DNA from: an uncultured Ruminococcus sp.
Lineage (GTDB): Bacteria > Bacillota > Clostridia > Oscillospirales > Ruminococcaceae
Direction: 5' to 3'
DNA length: 11,951 bases
Assembly (NCBI GenBank): GCA_946186215.1
Contig: CAMHMM010000031.1
Location: 1-11,951 of the forward strand
The notes beneath the pieces are model-generated. The model was not told where the DNA came from. It saw only the letters and a list, made by a program, of their open reading frames with translations, and searched no databases. A program made the position numbers and the translations under genes. How positions within the stretch are numbered: position 1 is the first letter of the stretch; each line of letters opens with the position of its first letter. Shown here in pieces: positions 1-6,529 of this stretch.

Positions 1-483
1 CTTGACATCGGTGCATCAACTGGCGGCTTCACGGACTGTATGCTGCAGCATGGGGCAGAGTTTGTCTATGCCCTTGATGTGGGGCATTCCCAGCTCGACG
101 GCAGGCTTGCCGCGGACAGCAGAGTCTGCTCTATGGAGGGCATCAACATCAGAAACGCTTCTGCGGATATGTTTGAACGCAGTATCAGCTTTATCTCCTG
201 CGATGTTTCGTTCATATCGCTCAAGCTCGTGCTCCCTGCGATAAAAAGCATCATGCCCTCGGGCAATGCCGTGGTACTGATAAAGCCCCAGTTTGAATGC
301 GGCAAACGCTTTCTGGGAAAAGGCGGGATAGTCAGATCCTCCGCAGTGCATGACAAGGTCGTTGCCGAGATCAGGGAGTGTGCGCAGACACTGGGCTTTA
401 CTGTCTGCGGCGTTATCCCCTCCCCAATCGAGGGCGGCGACGGCAACAGGGAATTTCTTATGCTGCTCAATGCCGGTGACTGA
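1..483 (+). CDS. tlyA: TlyA-family rRNA 2'-O-methyltransferase, 3' part only
   Basis: This is the C-terminal 160 residues of a TlyA (YqxC) type enzyme; the start and the N-terminal S4 RNA-binding domain lie before the window. Frame 1 is open from base 1. Seen: the SAM-binding motif I at residues 1-10 (LDIGASTGGF), then ALDVGHSQLD at about 24-33, the DVSFIS motif near residue 64, LIKPQFE near residue 94 and a GGDGNREFL ending. These are family hallmarks of the K-D-K-E class of ribose methyltransferases. Characterised members methylate 16S and 23S rRNA cytidines with S-adenosylmethionine; some homologues have been called haemolysins. The downstream order with nadK and argR matches the usual clostridial neighbourhood. 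The stop codon lies one base before the next start (TGATATG), suggesting coupled translation. Family assignment is firm; the target site is inferred from relatives. Confidence 0.93.
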   Translation, partial: LDIGASTGGFTDCMLQHGAEFVYALDVGHSQLDGRLAADSRVCSMEGINIRNASADMFERSISFISCDVSFISLKLVLPAIKSIMPSGNAVVLIKPQFECGKRFLGKGGIVRSSAVHDKVVAEIRECAQTLGFTVCGVIPSPIEGGDGNREFLMLLNAGD

Positions 484-484
484 T

Positions 485-1222
485 ATGAAAAGAAAAGTTA
501 TCACCGCACTGCTTTTTATTTTGTTTTTACTCCTGCCGAATACCGTAAAGGCCGAGGACACCGACTGCATAAAAATATATGCAGACACATCAATGATGCC
601 CGCAGATACGGCATATATAGACATACTCGGCAGAATATCCCCTGACAGCGGATATTATACTCCGTTTAACGAAGCTTATGCACCTGTGATGTTCAAAGCC
701 GATGATGACACAAATTCTGACGGCACGGCGATATCTGACATAAACGAAAACAGCAGTATCGCAAAATACAATGAAGACGGATATATGAGCCTCGGTACGC
801 ACTTAAAATACAGCAGCCGCATAAATGTATACACAGATGAAAGCGGCCGCTTTACCGGGGAGACATTTGAATTTGCATTTGCCGGTGCGGATAAGGAAGT
901 CGGCGATATGAATGCGGTGTATAAAAAATTCGGCCGCTTCAAAGCTGCCTATGTTTCCGCAGACGGCAAGGTCCTGGGCGTGACGGATATCGCCGCAAGC
1001 GAGCTTTCGGAAGAAAGCGTGCGCTCGCTCACTCTTGACGGTACATCCGCTGTGTACAGATTCTATTCGGACAAGGCCGGAAACATGAATACCCTGAAGG
1101 ATCCTGCGGCGCTCACATCCCTTGCGGTAGTCGTCATGTTTTTCATAATGATTATCGCACTGGGGATAATTATCATCCGCAATCTTGCAGTGATCTTCGG
1201 AAAGATAAAAAGAAAAAAATGA
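485..1222 (+). CDS. Secreted / membrane-anchored protein of unknown function
   Basis: A protein of 245 residues that I do not recognise. The start at 485 lies one base after the tlyA stop, and the residues that follow form a classic signal peptide: positive MKRK, a hydrophobic core at 6-18, and a likely cleavage after Ala23 (VKA-ED). Residues 24-205 are polar, Asp- and Tyr-rich and probably beta-rich. A single hydrophobic helix spans about 209-233, followed by the positive tail GKIKRKK. The predicted topology is an extracytoplasmic domain held by a C-terminal membrane helix with a short cytoplasmic tail. An upstream in-frame ATG at 350 would run through tlyA and hide the signal peptide, so it is rejected. 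The gene sits between tlyA and nadK, which are usually adjacent, so it may be a lineage-specific insertion. No catalytic motif is visible and no function is assigned. Confidence 0.85.
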   Translation: MKRKVITALLFILFLLLPNTVKAEDTDCIKIYADTSMMPADTAYIDILGRISPDSGYYTPFNEAYAPVMFKADDDTNSDGTAISDINENSSIAKYNEDGYMSLGTHLKYSSRINVYTDESGRFTGETFEFAFAGADKEVGDMNAVYKKFGRFKAAYVSADGKVLGVTDIAASELSEESVRSLTLDGTSAVYRFYSDKAGNMNTLKDPAALTSLAVVVMFFIMIIALGIIIIRNLAVIFGKIKRKK

Positions 1223-1231
1223 GGTGTCATA

Positions 1232-2083
1232 ATGAAGGCAGTCATACACCCTAATTTTTCAAAGAACAACTGCTATGAGACCACCTCCAAGGTGTGTCTT
1301 ATGCTCAAGGATATGGGCTTTGAGCTTTTTTCCTACAAAAATCTGGAAACTGTTTTCCCGAAGAAAACATCCGTCAGGTTCGGCGCACCGGATGCTGTCA
1401 CTTCCAATGCAGAAATGATAATCGCCATCGGCGGCGACGGCACCATACTTGAAGCGGCGCATTACGCGGCTAAGTATGACAAGCCGATACTCGGCATAAA
1501 TACAGGGCGGCTGGGCTTTATGGCAGCGGTGGAATATGACGAGCTCTACAAGCTTTCAAAGCTCATAAGCGGCCACTACACCGCTCAGGAACGCCTTCTT
1601 CTCGAATGTATCCACACTCACGGCGGGGTGACGAATACATATCTTTCTGTAAATGATATCGTATTCTCCGCAAGCATCGGCCACCTTCTGGATTTTGCCG
1701 TAAGAACGGGCGACACGGTGGTGAGCAAGGTCAGGGCGGACGGTCTTATCTTTTCCACCCCCACAGGCTCCACGGCCTATGCGCTTTCGGCAGGCGGCCC
1801 CATACTCGCACCGGACCTTATGTGCATACAGATGACACCCATCTGCCCCCACTCCCTTTCATCGAGAACTATGATATTCTCCCCCGAAAAGGAGCTGTCC
1901 GTCACTGCGGATATCAGCAGGACAGATGTATATATCACCTCTGACGGCATAACCTCCGCCACCATAGGTGCAAATGACACGATAATAGTAAAAAGCTCAG
2001 AAAAAAAGCTCCGCCTGATCGATATCGACGGAAACACATTCTTTGAGGCTGTGAACAACAAGCTTCTCAATCCCGTGAAATGA
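1232..2083 (+). CDS. nadK: NAD kinase
   Basis: A cytoplasmic enzyme that phosphorylates NAD to NADP, using ATP or polyphosphate in known homologues, and so sets the NADP(H) pool. The 283 residues match the usual length. Seen: the signature GGDGT at 67-71, NTGRLGF at 90-96, the conserved ND pair at 141-142 (NE or ND in the family), and the long core at 170-190 containing STPTGSTAY, which forms the nucleotide site. The start ATG is preceded by GAGGTG, a ribosome binding site that includes the stop codon of the upstream gene, with nine bases between stop and start. ArgR follows after one base. The tlyA-nadK-argR order is conserved in Clostridia, although here an extra gene separates the first two. 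No frameshift or missing key residue is seen. Confidence 0.96.
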   Translation: MKAVIHPNFSKNNCYETTSKVCLMLKDMGFELFSYKNLETVFPKKTSVRFGAPDAVTSNAEMIIAIGGDGTILEAAHYAAKYDKPILGINTGRLGFMAAVEYDELYKLSKLISGHYTAQERLLLECIHTHGGVTNTYLSVNDIVFSASIGHLLDFAVRTGDTVVSKVRADGLIFSTPTGSTAYALSAGGPILAPDLMCIQMTPICPHSLSSRTMIFSPEKELSVTADISRTDVYITSDGITSATIGANDTIIVKSSEKKLRLIDIDGNTFFEAVNNKLLNPVK

Positions 2084-2084
2084 T

Positions 2085-2483
2085 ATGAAAAAACAAAGAC
2101 AGGATGCAATAATCGGCATCATCACAGAAAACAAGATAAAAACTCAGGATGACCTGCGGGAGCGCCTTGCACAGAAGGGCTTCACCGTAACACAGGCCAC
2201 GCTCTCCCGTGACATAAACGAGCTGGGCATAATCAAAGGCGACCACTACACACCGCCAAAACAAAGCATATCCCCCATGTTTTCAGGCTCGGTCACCTCG
2301 GTGGATTTTGCGATGAACACCGTAGTCATAAAATGCCGCCCGGGAATGGCCAACGCCGTGTGCGCCGAGCTTGACAGCGTAGGCTACAAGGATGTGGTGG
2401 GAACTCTTGCAGGCGATGACACCATATTTGTGCTGATGCGCACACCCCATGCCGCACAGCAGTTTGCGGAAAAGTTTATCTGA
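2085..2483 (+). CDS. argR: Arginine repressor ArgR
   Basis: A transcription factor that binds arginine and, in known members, represses arginine biosynthesis and activates catabolism as a hexamer. Seen in 132 residues: an N-terminal winged helix-turn-helix with TQDDL at 20-24 and the recognition motif TQATLSRDI at 36-44; a C-terminal oligomerisation and arginine-binding domain with CRPGMANAV at 84-92 and GTLAGDDTI at 106-114, whose two aspartates match the arginine-contacting pair. It is somewhat shorter than the usual ~150 residues, mainly because the linker between the domains (about 52-66) is short. It starts one base after nadK and has no strong ribosome binding site, suggesting coupled translation. 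No ARG box is apparent in the window, and no arginine genes are nearby, so its targets lie elsewhere. Confidence 0.96.
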   Translation: MKKQRQDAIIGIITENKIKTQDDLRERLAQKGFTVTQATLSRDINELGIIKGDHYTPPKQSISPMFSGSVTSVDFAMNTVVIKCRPGMANAVCAELDSVGYKDVVGTLAGDDTIFVLMRTPHAAQQFAEKFI

Positions 2484-2484
2484 T

Positions 2485-4818
2485 ATGAAAGAGTTCGTAG
2501 ATACACTGAGATTTGTCATACTGCTGCTGCTCACTCTTGCTGCGGCGGCAGCGGGCACGATCCAGCTTATGAAAATACAGCTTGTGGACGGCAGTGAGTA
2601 CTACAAGAAATCTCTTTCCACCACGGAATCCGTGCAGTCCATAGATGCCCCCAGAGGGCAGATAGTGGACAAGGACGGGGAATTTCTTGTAAGCAACAAA
2701 TCCGGCTACAATATCATTGCACAAAAGGCATTTTTCCCTATGGATGATCCCGAGGCCAATGAGGTAGTGCTCAGAACTGCACGGCTCATCGAAAGCGAAG
2801 GGCTTGAATATGAGGATATACTCCCCATAAGCAAAACATCCCCCTTCGAGTTCGATCAACAGAGGGAAAAGGATGTAGAAAGGCTGCGCAAAAATATCGG
2901 TGTGCAGATCTATGCCACAGCCGAGGAATGCCTTATCGCAATGGCCAAAAAATACAGCATATATGCAGACTACACCTCCGAAGAGGTGCGGATAATCGCC
3001 GGCATCCGCTATACAATGGAATGCCGTGATTTTTCCGTCTCCAACCGCTTTGTCTTCACAAAGGATGTGCCCATGTCCGCAGTGGTGCGGATAAAGGAGC
3101 GCAGTGCGGAGCTCAGCGGCATAGATGTGGCGGAGGAAGCCATAAGAGTAAACAATGTCGGCGATGTGGTGCCGCACCTTATCGGAACGGTCGGTGCGAT
3201 CTCGGCAGAGGAATATGCGAACCTGAAGACCGAGGGCTACGACCTGAGCGACACCGTCGGCAAGGGCGGCATCGAATACGCCATGGAAAAGACTCTGCGG
3301 GGCACAAAGGGCGAACGGCGCTTTGAATTTACCGCAGGCCTCGTCTCAAAGGACACGATAGTTTCCGAGCCCACCCCGGGACGCAGCATAAAGCTCACCG
3401 TGGACAGCGACTATCAGCGCGACATACAGCAGATACTGGAAAACCATATAACATGGCTCAACAACCAGACCTCACCCGACCGAAAGGGCGAGGGCGCAAA
3501 TGCAGGCGCTATCGTAGTGCTCGATGTAAAGAGCGGTGCGCTCCTTGCGGCAGCCACTGCTCCCACCTATGACCTACTGGATTATATCGACGATTACAGT
3601 GCAGTTGCGGGAGGCTCAAATGCTCCCCTTACCAACCGTGCCACCAGCGGCCGCTACCGCCCCGGTTCCACATTCAAGACCGTTACGGCGACAGCCGCTC
3701 TCAATGAGGGTGTCATAACCCAGTACACCACAGTGGACTGCCAGAAATACTATACCTACTGGGAGGACTGGGTGCCGCCTCCGGAGTGTACGGGCTGGCA
3801 CAACAGGCTCAATGTGGTGGAAGCTCTCCGCGAATCCTGCAATGTGTTCTTCTACGATGTGGGACGAATCACCGGAATAGAGACCATCGCCAAATATGCT
3901 TCGTATTACGGGCTCGGCGAGGAAATGGGGCTGGAGATTGGCAGAGGCAGGAAGATAGGCTTTATCGCATCTCCCGAGACCTTTGACGAACGCGGCCTTG
4001 ACTGGCAGGTGGGAAATGTTATCCAGGCAGCTATCGGCCAGTCGGATACATATGTAACTCCGCTGCAGATGGCGGCGCAGGCTATGACCATCGCAAACGG
4101 CGGTGTCCGCTACAAGACCTATATGGTGGACAGCATCTACGATTACAGCCTTGAGCATATCATTTCCAAGACAAAGCCCACCGTGGCACAGACAATCGAG
4201 GACAAGACAGGCTACACCTTTGATTCCGTCAAGGAGGGCATGAAGGAAGCGGCCCGCTTCGATGAATACCCCGTATATCCAAAATGCCATGACTACTATA
4301 CACGCGACTATCTGCTGACATCCCTGCCCAAAAGGGCGGCCATCAAGACAGGTACGCCGCAGATGACATCTAAATCCGACACGGGCTCATCGTTCATCGG
4401 CTTCTATCCCGCAGATGATCCGGAAATCGCCTTTTCGGGCTTCGTAGAGCACGGGGAATACTCAAAGTTCATGATAAAATATGTAATCGAGGCCTATTAC
4501 AGAAGCGACTATATCCCCGAGGAGCTCCGCGTAAAGGAGGATCCCGCAGCCGCACTCTCCGACACCGTAACGGGCACGACCGTTGCAGCGGATGAGGAGC
4601 AGGACTACGACGAGTATGATGACTACGATTACTACGAGGATTACGACGACTATGACTATTATGACGACTACAACTATGACGGCGGCGAGGTAGGCGGTGC
4701 AGTGGAGATAATCATTCCCGATGCACCCTCCGATGAACCCGAAGAGGATGACGAGCCCGACAGCGAGGTCTATGTGGGCGACATAATCTTTGAGGATCCC
4801 GATGAATTTGCGGAGTAA
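2485..4818 (+). CDS. Class B penicillin-binding protein (peptidoglycan transpeptidase) with Asp/Tyr-rich tail
   Basis: A 777-residue D,D-transpeptidase that cross-links peptidoglycan on the outer face of the membrane. Seen: a short cytoplasmic N terminus and one membrane helix (about 9-29); the dimerisation/pedestal domain beginning with PRGQIVDKDG at 56-65 and continuing through GIEYAMEKTLRGT near 262-274; and the transpeptidase domain with all three catalytic motifs, STFK at 395-398 (nucleophile Ser395), SCN at 451-453 and KTG at 621-623. No PASTA domain is present. After about residue 680 comes an unusual acidic tail with an almost pure Asp/Tyr stretch at 707-732. The start at 2485, one base after argR, places the membrane helix correctly; an earlier ATG at 2449 lies inside argR and is rejected. 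Whether it serves elongation (PBP2), division (FtsI) or sporulation (SpoVD) cannot be told here. RecN often follows argR in Clostridia; here this gene does. Confidence 0.95.
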   Translation: MKEFVDTLRFVILLLLTLAAAAAGTIQLMKIQLVDGSEYYKKSLSTTESVQSIDAPRGQIVDKDGEFLVSNKSGYNIIAQKAFFPMDDPEANEVVLRTARLIESEGLEYEDILPISKTSPFEFDQQREKDVERLRKNIGVQIYATAEECLIAMAKKYSIYADYTSEEVRIIAGIRYTMECRDFSVSNRFVFTKDVPMSAVVRIKERSAELSGIDVAEEAIRVNNVGDVVPHLIGTVGAISAEEYANLKTEGYDLSDTVGKGGIEYAMEKTLRGTKGERRFEFTAGLVSKDTIVSEPTPGRSIKLTVDSDYQRDIQQILENHITWLNNQTSPDRKGEGANAGAIVVLDVKSGALLAAATAPTYDLLDYIDDYSAVAGGSNAPLTNRATSGRYRPGSTFKTVTATAALNEGVITQYTTVDCQKYYTYWEDWVPPPECTGWHNRLNVVEALRESCNVFFYDVGRITGIETIAKYASYYGLGEEMGLEIGRGRKIGFIASPETFDERGLDWQVGNVIQAAIGQSDTYVTPLQMAAQAMTIANGGVRYKTYMVDSIYDYSLEHIISKTKPTVAQTIEDKTGYTFDSVKEGMKEAARFDEYPVYPKCHDYYTRDYLLTSLPKRAAIKTGTPQMTSKSDTGSSFIGFYPADDPEIAFSGFVEHGEYSKFMIKYVIEAYYRSDYIPEELRVKEDPAAALSDTVTGTTVAADEEQDYDEYDDYDYYEDYDDYDYYDDYNYDGGEVGGAVEIIIPDAPSDEPEEDDEPDSEVYVGDIIFEDPDEFAE

Positions 4819-4834
4819 AAGCATACAAATTAAA

Positions 4835-4853
4835 GCCGGCATTGCCTGCCGGC
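4835..4853 (+). terminator. Short GC-rich hairpin after the PBP gene, possible weak terminator
   Basis: GCCGGCA (4835-4841) and TGCCGGC (4847-4853) form a perfect 7-bp stem with a 5-base loop, 16 bases after the PBP stop. The following bases (CTTACC) lack a T tract, so this may be an mRNA 3'-end stabiliser rather than a true intrinsic terminator. Confidence 0.4.
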
Positions 4854-5028
4854 CTTACCACAAAAAGTTCCGAGCTACAAATGAGCAGCCCTGCACAAAA
4901 TAACGCACGGGCCGGGTGCAGGCTCAGCCTGCCCTTGCCCTGCCAGCTTGCCAACAAATAAAAGTTCCGAGCCACAAATGAGCAGTCCTGCTCAAATAAG
5001 CGCACGGGCGGGTGCAGGCTCAGCCTGC
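4842..5028. repeat. Two tandem copies of a ~95-bp palindrome-bearing intergenic repeat
   Basis: Copy 1 runs from about 4842 to 4932 and copy 2 from about 4935 to 5028, offset by 93-97 bases because of small indels. The best-conserved part begins at AAAAGTTCCGAGC (4863 and 4960) and ends with GCAGGCTCAGCCTGC, a perfect 7+1+7 palindrome, at 4918-4932 and 5014-5028. A second palindrome, GAGCAG-TC-CTGCTC, is perfect in copy 2 and has one mismatch in copy 1. The unit lies between convergent genes and has no supported reading frame. It looks like a dispersed extragenic palindromic element, but one window cannot show that it occurs elsewhere. Confidence 0.8.
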
Positions 5029-5030
5029 AA

Positions 5031-5078
5031 AGCACCTTCATTCACTCAGCATGAACGAAGGTGCTCTTATTTTATCTC
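5031..5078 (+). terminator. Strong intrinsic terminator between convergent genes
   Basis: AGCACCTTCATTC (5031-5043) and GAACGAAGGTGCT (5053-5065) form a 13-bp stem with one mismatch and a 9-base loop. On the + strand it is followed by the T-rich run CTTATTTTATCTCTTTT, typical of a Rho-independent terminator for the tlyA-to-PBP unit. The T tract overlaps the 3' end of the convergent rsuA gene. On the - strand the same stem lies directly after the rsuA stop, followed only by a short T run, so it may act in both directions. Confidence 0.85.
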
Positions 5079-5774
5079 TTTTGATCTGATAAGCGCTGTC
5101 TCCTCATCGGAAAGCTCGCGGCACTGCCCTTCGGGGAGTGAATCGTCAAGATACAGACCGCCGATGCGGATCCGTCTAAGGCCGGTGACCTTGTTTCCCA
5201 CCGCCTCGAACATCCGCTTTATCTGGTGATATTTTCCCTCGCAGATGATGATGCGTGCAAAGCGCTCCTCTATCGGGATAAGCTTTGCAGGAAGGCATTC
5301 TTCGCCCCCGTCTATGGTAATGCCCTGCGCAAATCGCTCGACCGTACCGGAAGAAAGCGGGCTTTCGAGCCATACCTCGTATTCCTTTTCGACATGGCGG
5401 CGGGGAGAGAGTATCTCATGTGCGAATGAGCCGTCATCGGTTATGAGCACAAAGCCTCGTGTGTCCTTATCGAGCCTGCCTGCGGGAAAAAGCTCACGCC
5501 GTCTGAGCTCCTGCGGGATAAGACCGATCACGGTTGGTGTCAGTTTGTCACGGGTGGCGCAGATCACTCCCGCTGGCTTGTTGAGCATGATGAATATATG
5601 CTCCTTATAGCCGATATTTTCGCCGTTGACGGTGATGATATCCGAGGACTCGTCTATCTGCATCTCCGGGCGGCCAGCCGCGCCGTTTACCGTGACCTTT
5701 CTTCCCGATATCAGCTTTTTGGCCTCGCTGCGGGTGATATTGCACTGCCCTGATATAAATTTATCCAGCCGCAG
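5067..5774 (-). CDS. rsuA: 16S rRNA pseudouridine synthase, RsuA type, with apparent CTG start
   Basis: Isomerises a uridine in 16S rRNA to pseudouridine (U516 in E. coli RsuA). Seen, numbering 235 residues from the proposed CTG: an N-terminal S4 RNA-binding domain starting RLDKFISGQ at 2-10 and including SEAKKLISGRKVTVNG (16-31); the synthase signature GRLDKDT with catalytic Asp102; then TDDGSFAHEILSPRRH, whose SPRRH form points to RsuA rather than RluB; and EGKYHQIKRMF near the end. The first ATG in this frame (5663) falls after the S4 core and would delete it. No ATG, GTG or TTG is available upstream, but CTG at 5772-5774 sits six bases after AAAGGGGGG and directly before the conserved RLDKF, where family members begin with Met. 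It follows ung by 14 bases, so the two are likely co-transcribed. Confidence 0.9.
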   Translation of the reverse strand: MRLDKFISGQCNITRSEAKKLISGRKVTVNGAAGRPEMQIDESSDIITVNGENIGYKEHIFIMLNKPAGVICATRDKLTPTVIGLIPQELRRRELFPAGRLDKDTRGFVLITDDGSFAHEILSPRRHVEKEYEVWLESPLSSGTVERFAQGITIDGGEECLPAKLIPIEERFARIIICEGKYHQIKRMFEAVGNKVTGLRRIRIGGLYLDDSLPEGQCRELSDEETALIRSKEIK

Positions 5775-5780
5775 GATGAT

Positions 5781-5789
5781 CCCCCCTTT
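5781..5789 (-). promoter_or_regulatory. Ribosome binding site deciding the rsuA CTG start
   Basis: Reading the - strand, AAAGGGGGG lies immediately after the ung stop region and six bases before CTG at 5774. This spacing fits initiation at CTG. The nearest ATG of the frame lies more than 100 bases further and has no comparable site placed for it here. Confidence 0.65.
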
Positions 5790-6454
5790 CAGTTTATTCT
5801 CCAGTCGATCTCTTCAATGCCGTGAGAGCGCAGGAATTCATTGCATTTTGAAAAATGACGGCAGCCCGAGAAATAACGCACCGAAAGCGGCGAGGGATGT
5901 CCCGCCTGCAGAATAAGATGCTGCGGCGCGGTGATAAGCTCCCTTTTCTGTTTTGCATTGTTTCCCCAGAGCATGAATACGATGGGCTTTTCTCTTTCGT
6001 TGAGCTTTTTTGTCACCTCATTGGTGAATATCTCCCAGCCATGCCCCTTGTGGGAATTAGCCTGTCCCCTCCGCACGGTAAGAACAGTGTTGAGCATCAG
6101 CACACCGTTTTTCGCCCATGATGTAAGCTCGCCGCACTGCGACGGCGGGATACCGAGATCATCGTAAAGCTCGGTATAGATATTTTTCAGCGAAGGCGGA
6201 AGAGGGCAGCCTCTTTTAACGGAAAAGCACAGACCGTGCGCCTGCCCGGGCTCATGGTAGGGATCCTGCCCGAAAATGACAGCCTTTACATCATCAAAGG
6301 CCGTGGTCTTCATGGCGTTGAATATACTGTACATATCGGGATATATCTCATAATGAAAATACTCGTATTTCAGGAATTCCCGCAGCTTAAGATAATAAGG
6401 CTTGTCAAATTCGCCCTTCATTACTTCATCCCAGTCATTTCCGAAGTTTACCAT
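5789..6454 (-). CDS. ung: Uracil-DNA glycosylase, family 1
   Basis: Removes uracil from DNA, starting base excision repair of deaminated cytosine or misincorporated dUMP. The 221 residues carry the family 1 hallmarks: GQDPYH at 62-67 with catalytic Asp64 in a water-activating loop, GLCFSV at 74-79, LLNTVLTVR near 120-128 (here LMLNTVLTVR), and HPSPLS at 186-191 with the catalytic His186. The start at 6454 was chosen because GGAGG lies seven bases upstream, giving the MVNFGNDW beginning; a longer frame to 6505 would run into the upstream terminator hairpin. A GTG two codons earlier is too close to the ribosome binding site. The gene is followed after 14 bases by rsuA. A terminator ends about 20 bases before its start, leaving no clear room for its own promoter. 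Confidence 0.97.
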   Translation of the reverse strand: MVNFGNDWDEVMKGEFDKPYYLKLREFLKYEYFHYEIYPDMYSIFNAMKTTAFDDVKAVIFGQDPYHEPGQAHGLCFSVKRGCPLPPSLKNIYTELYDDLGIPPSQCGELTSWAKNGVLMLNTVLTVRRGQANSHKGHGWEIFTNEVTKKLNEREKPIVFMLWGNNAKQKRELITAPQHLILQAGHPSPLSVRYFSGCRHFSKCNEFLRSHGIEEIDWRIN

Positions 6455-6473
6455 CGTCACGCCTCCGATATTT

Positions 6474-6503
6474 AAAAGATCCCCCTCATTTCTGAGGGGG
6501 ATC
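6474..6503 (-). terminator. Intrinsic terminator after the C-B-A surface protein operon
   Basis: GATCCCCCTCA and TGAGGGGGATC (6478-6488 and 6493-6503) form a perfect 11-bp stem with a 4-base loop, followed on the - strand by TTTTAAA. It begins 26 bases after the stop of gene A. The T run is short (four), so some readthrough into ung is plausible. Confidence 0.85.
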
Positions 6504-6529
6504 AAATGAGGATCAAATTATTTTATTGA

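Noticed and set aside
16..624. A 202-residue open frame on the - strand over tlyA
   Set aside because: It overlaps clear TlyA motifs on the + strand and has no recognisable domain.
4842..5028. CRISPR array
   Set aside because: Only two copies of about 95 bp with no spacer structure and no cas genes.
4712..5041. A - strand open frame across the tandem intergenic repeat, with a repeated LSLHP-type peptide
   Set aside because: It runs antisense into the PBP gene, its peptide repeat simply mirrors the DNA repeat, and no ribosome binding site or known motif is seen.
5067..5663. rsuA starting at the first ATG (198 residues)
   Set aside because: This would remove most of the S4 domain that is plainly encoded upstream in the same frame.
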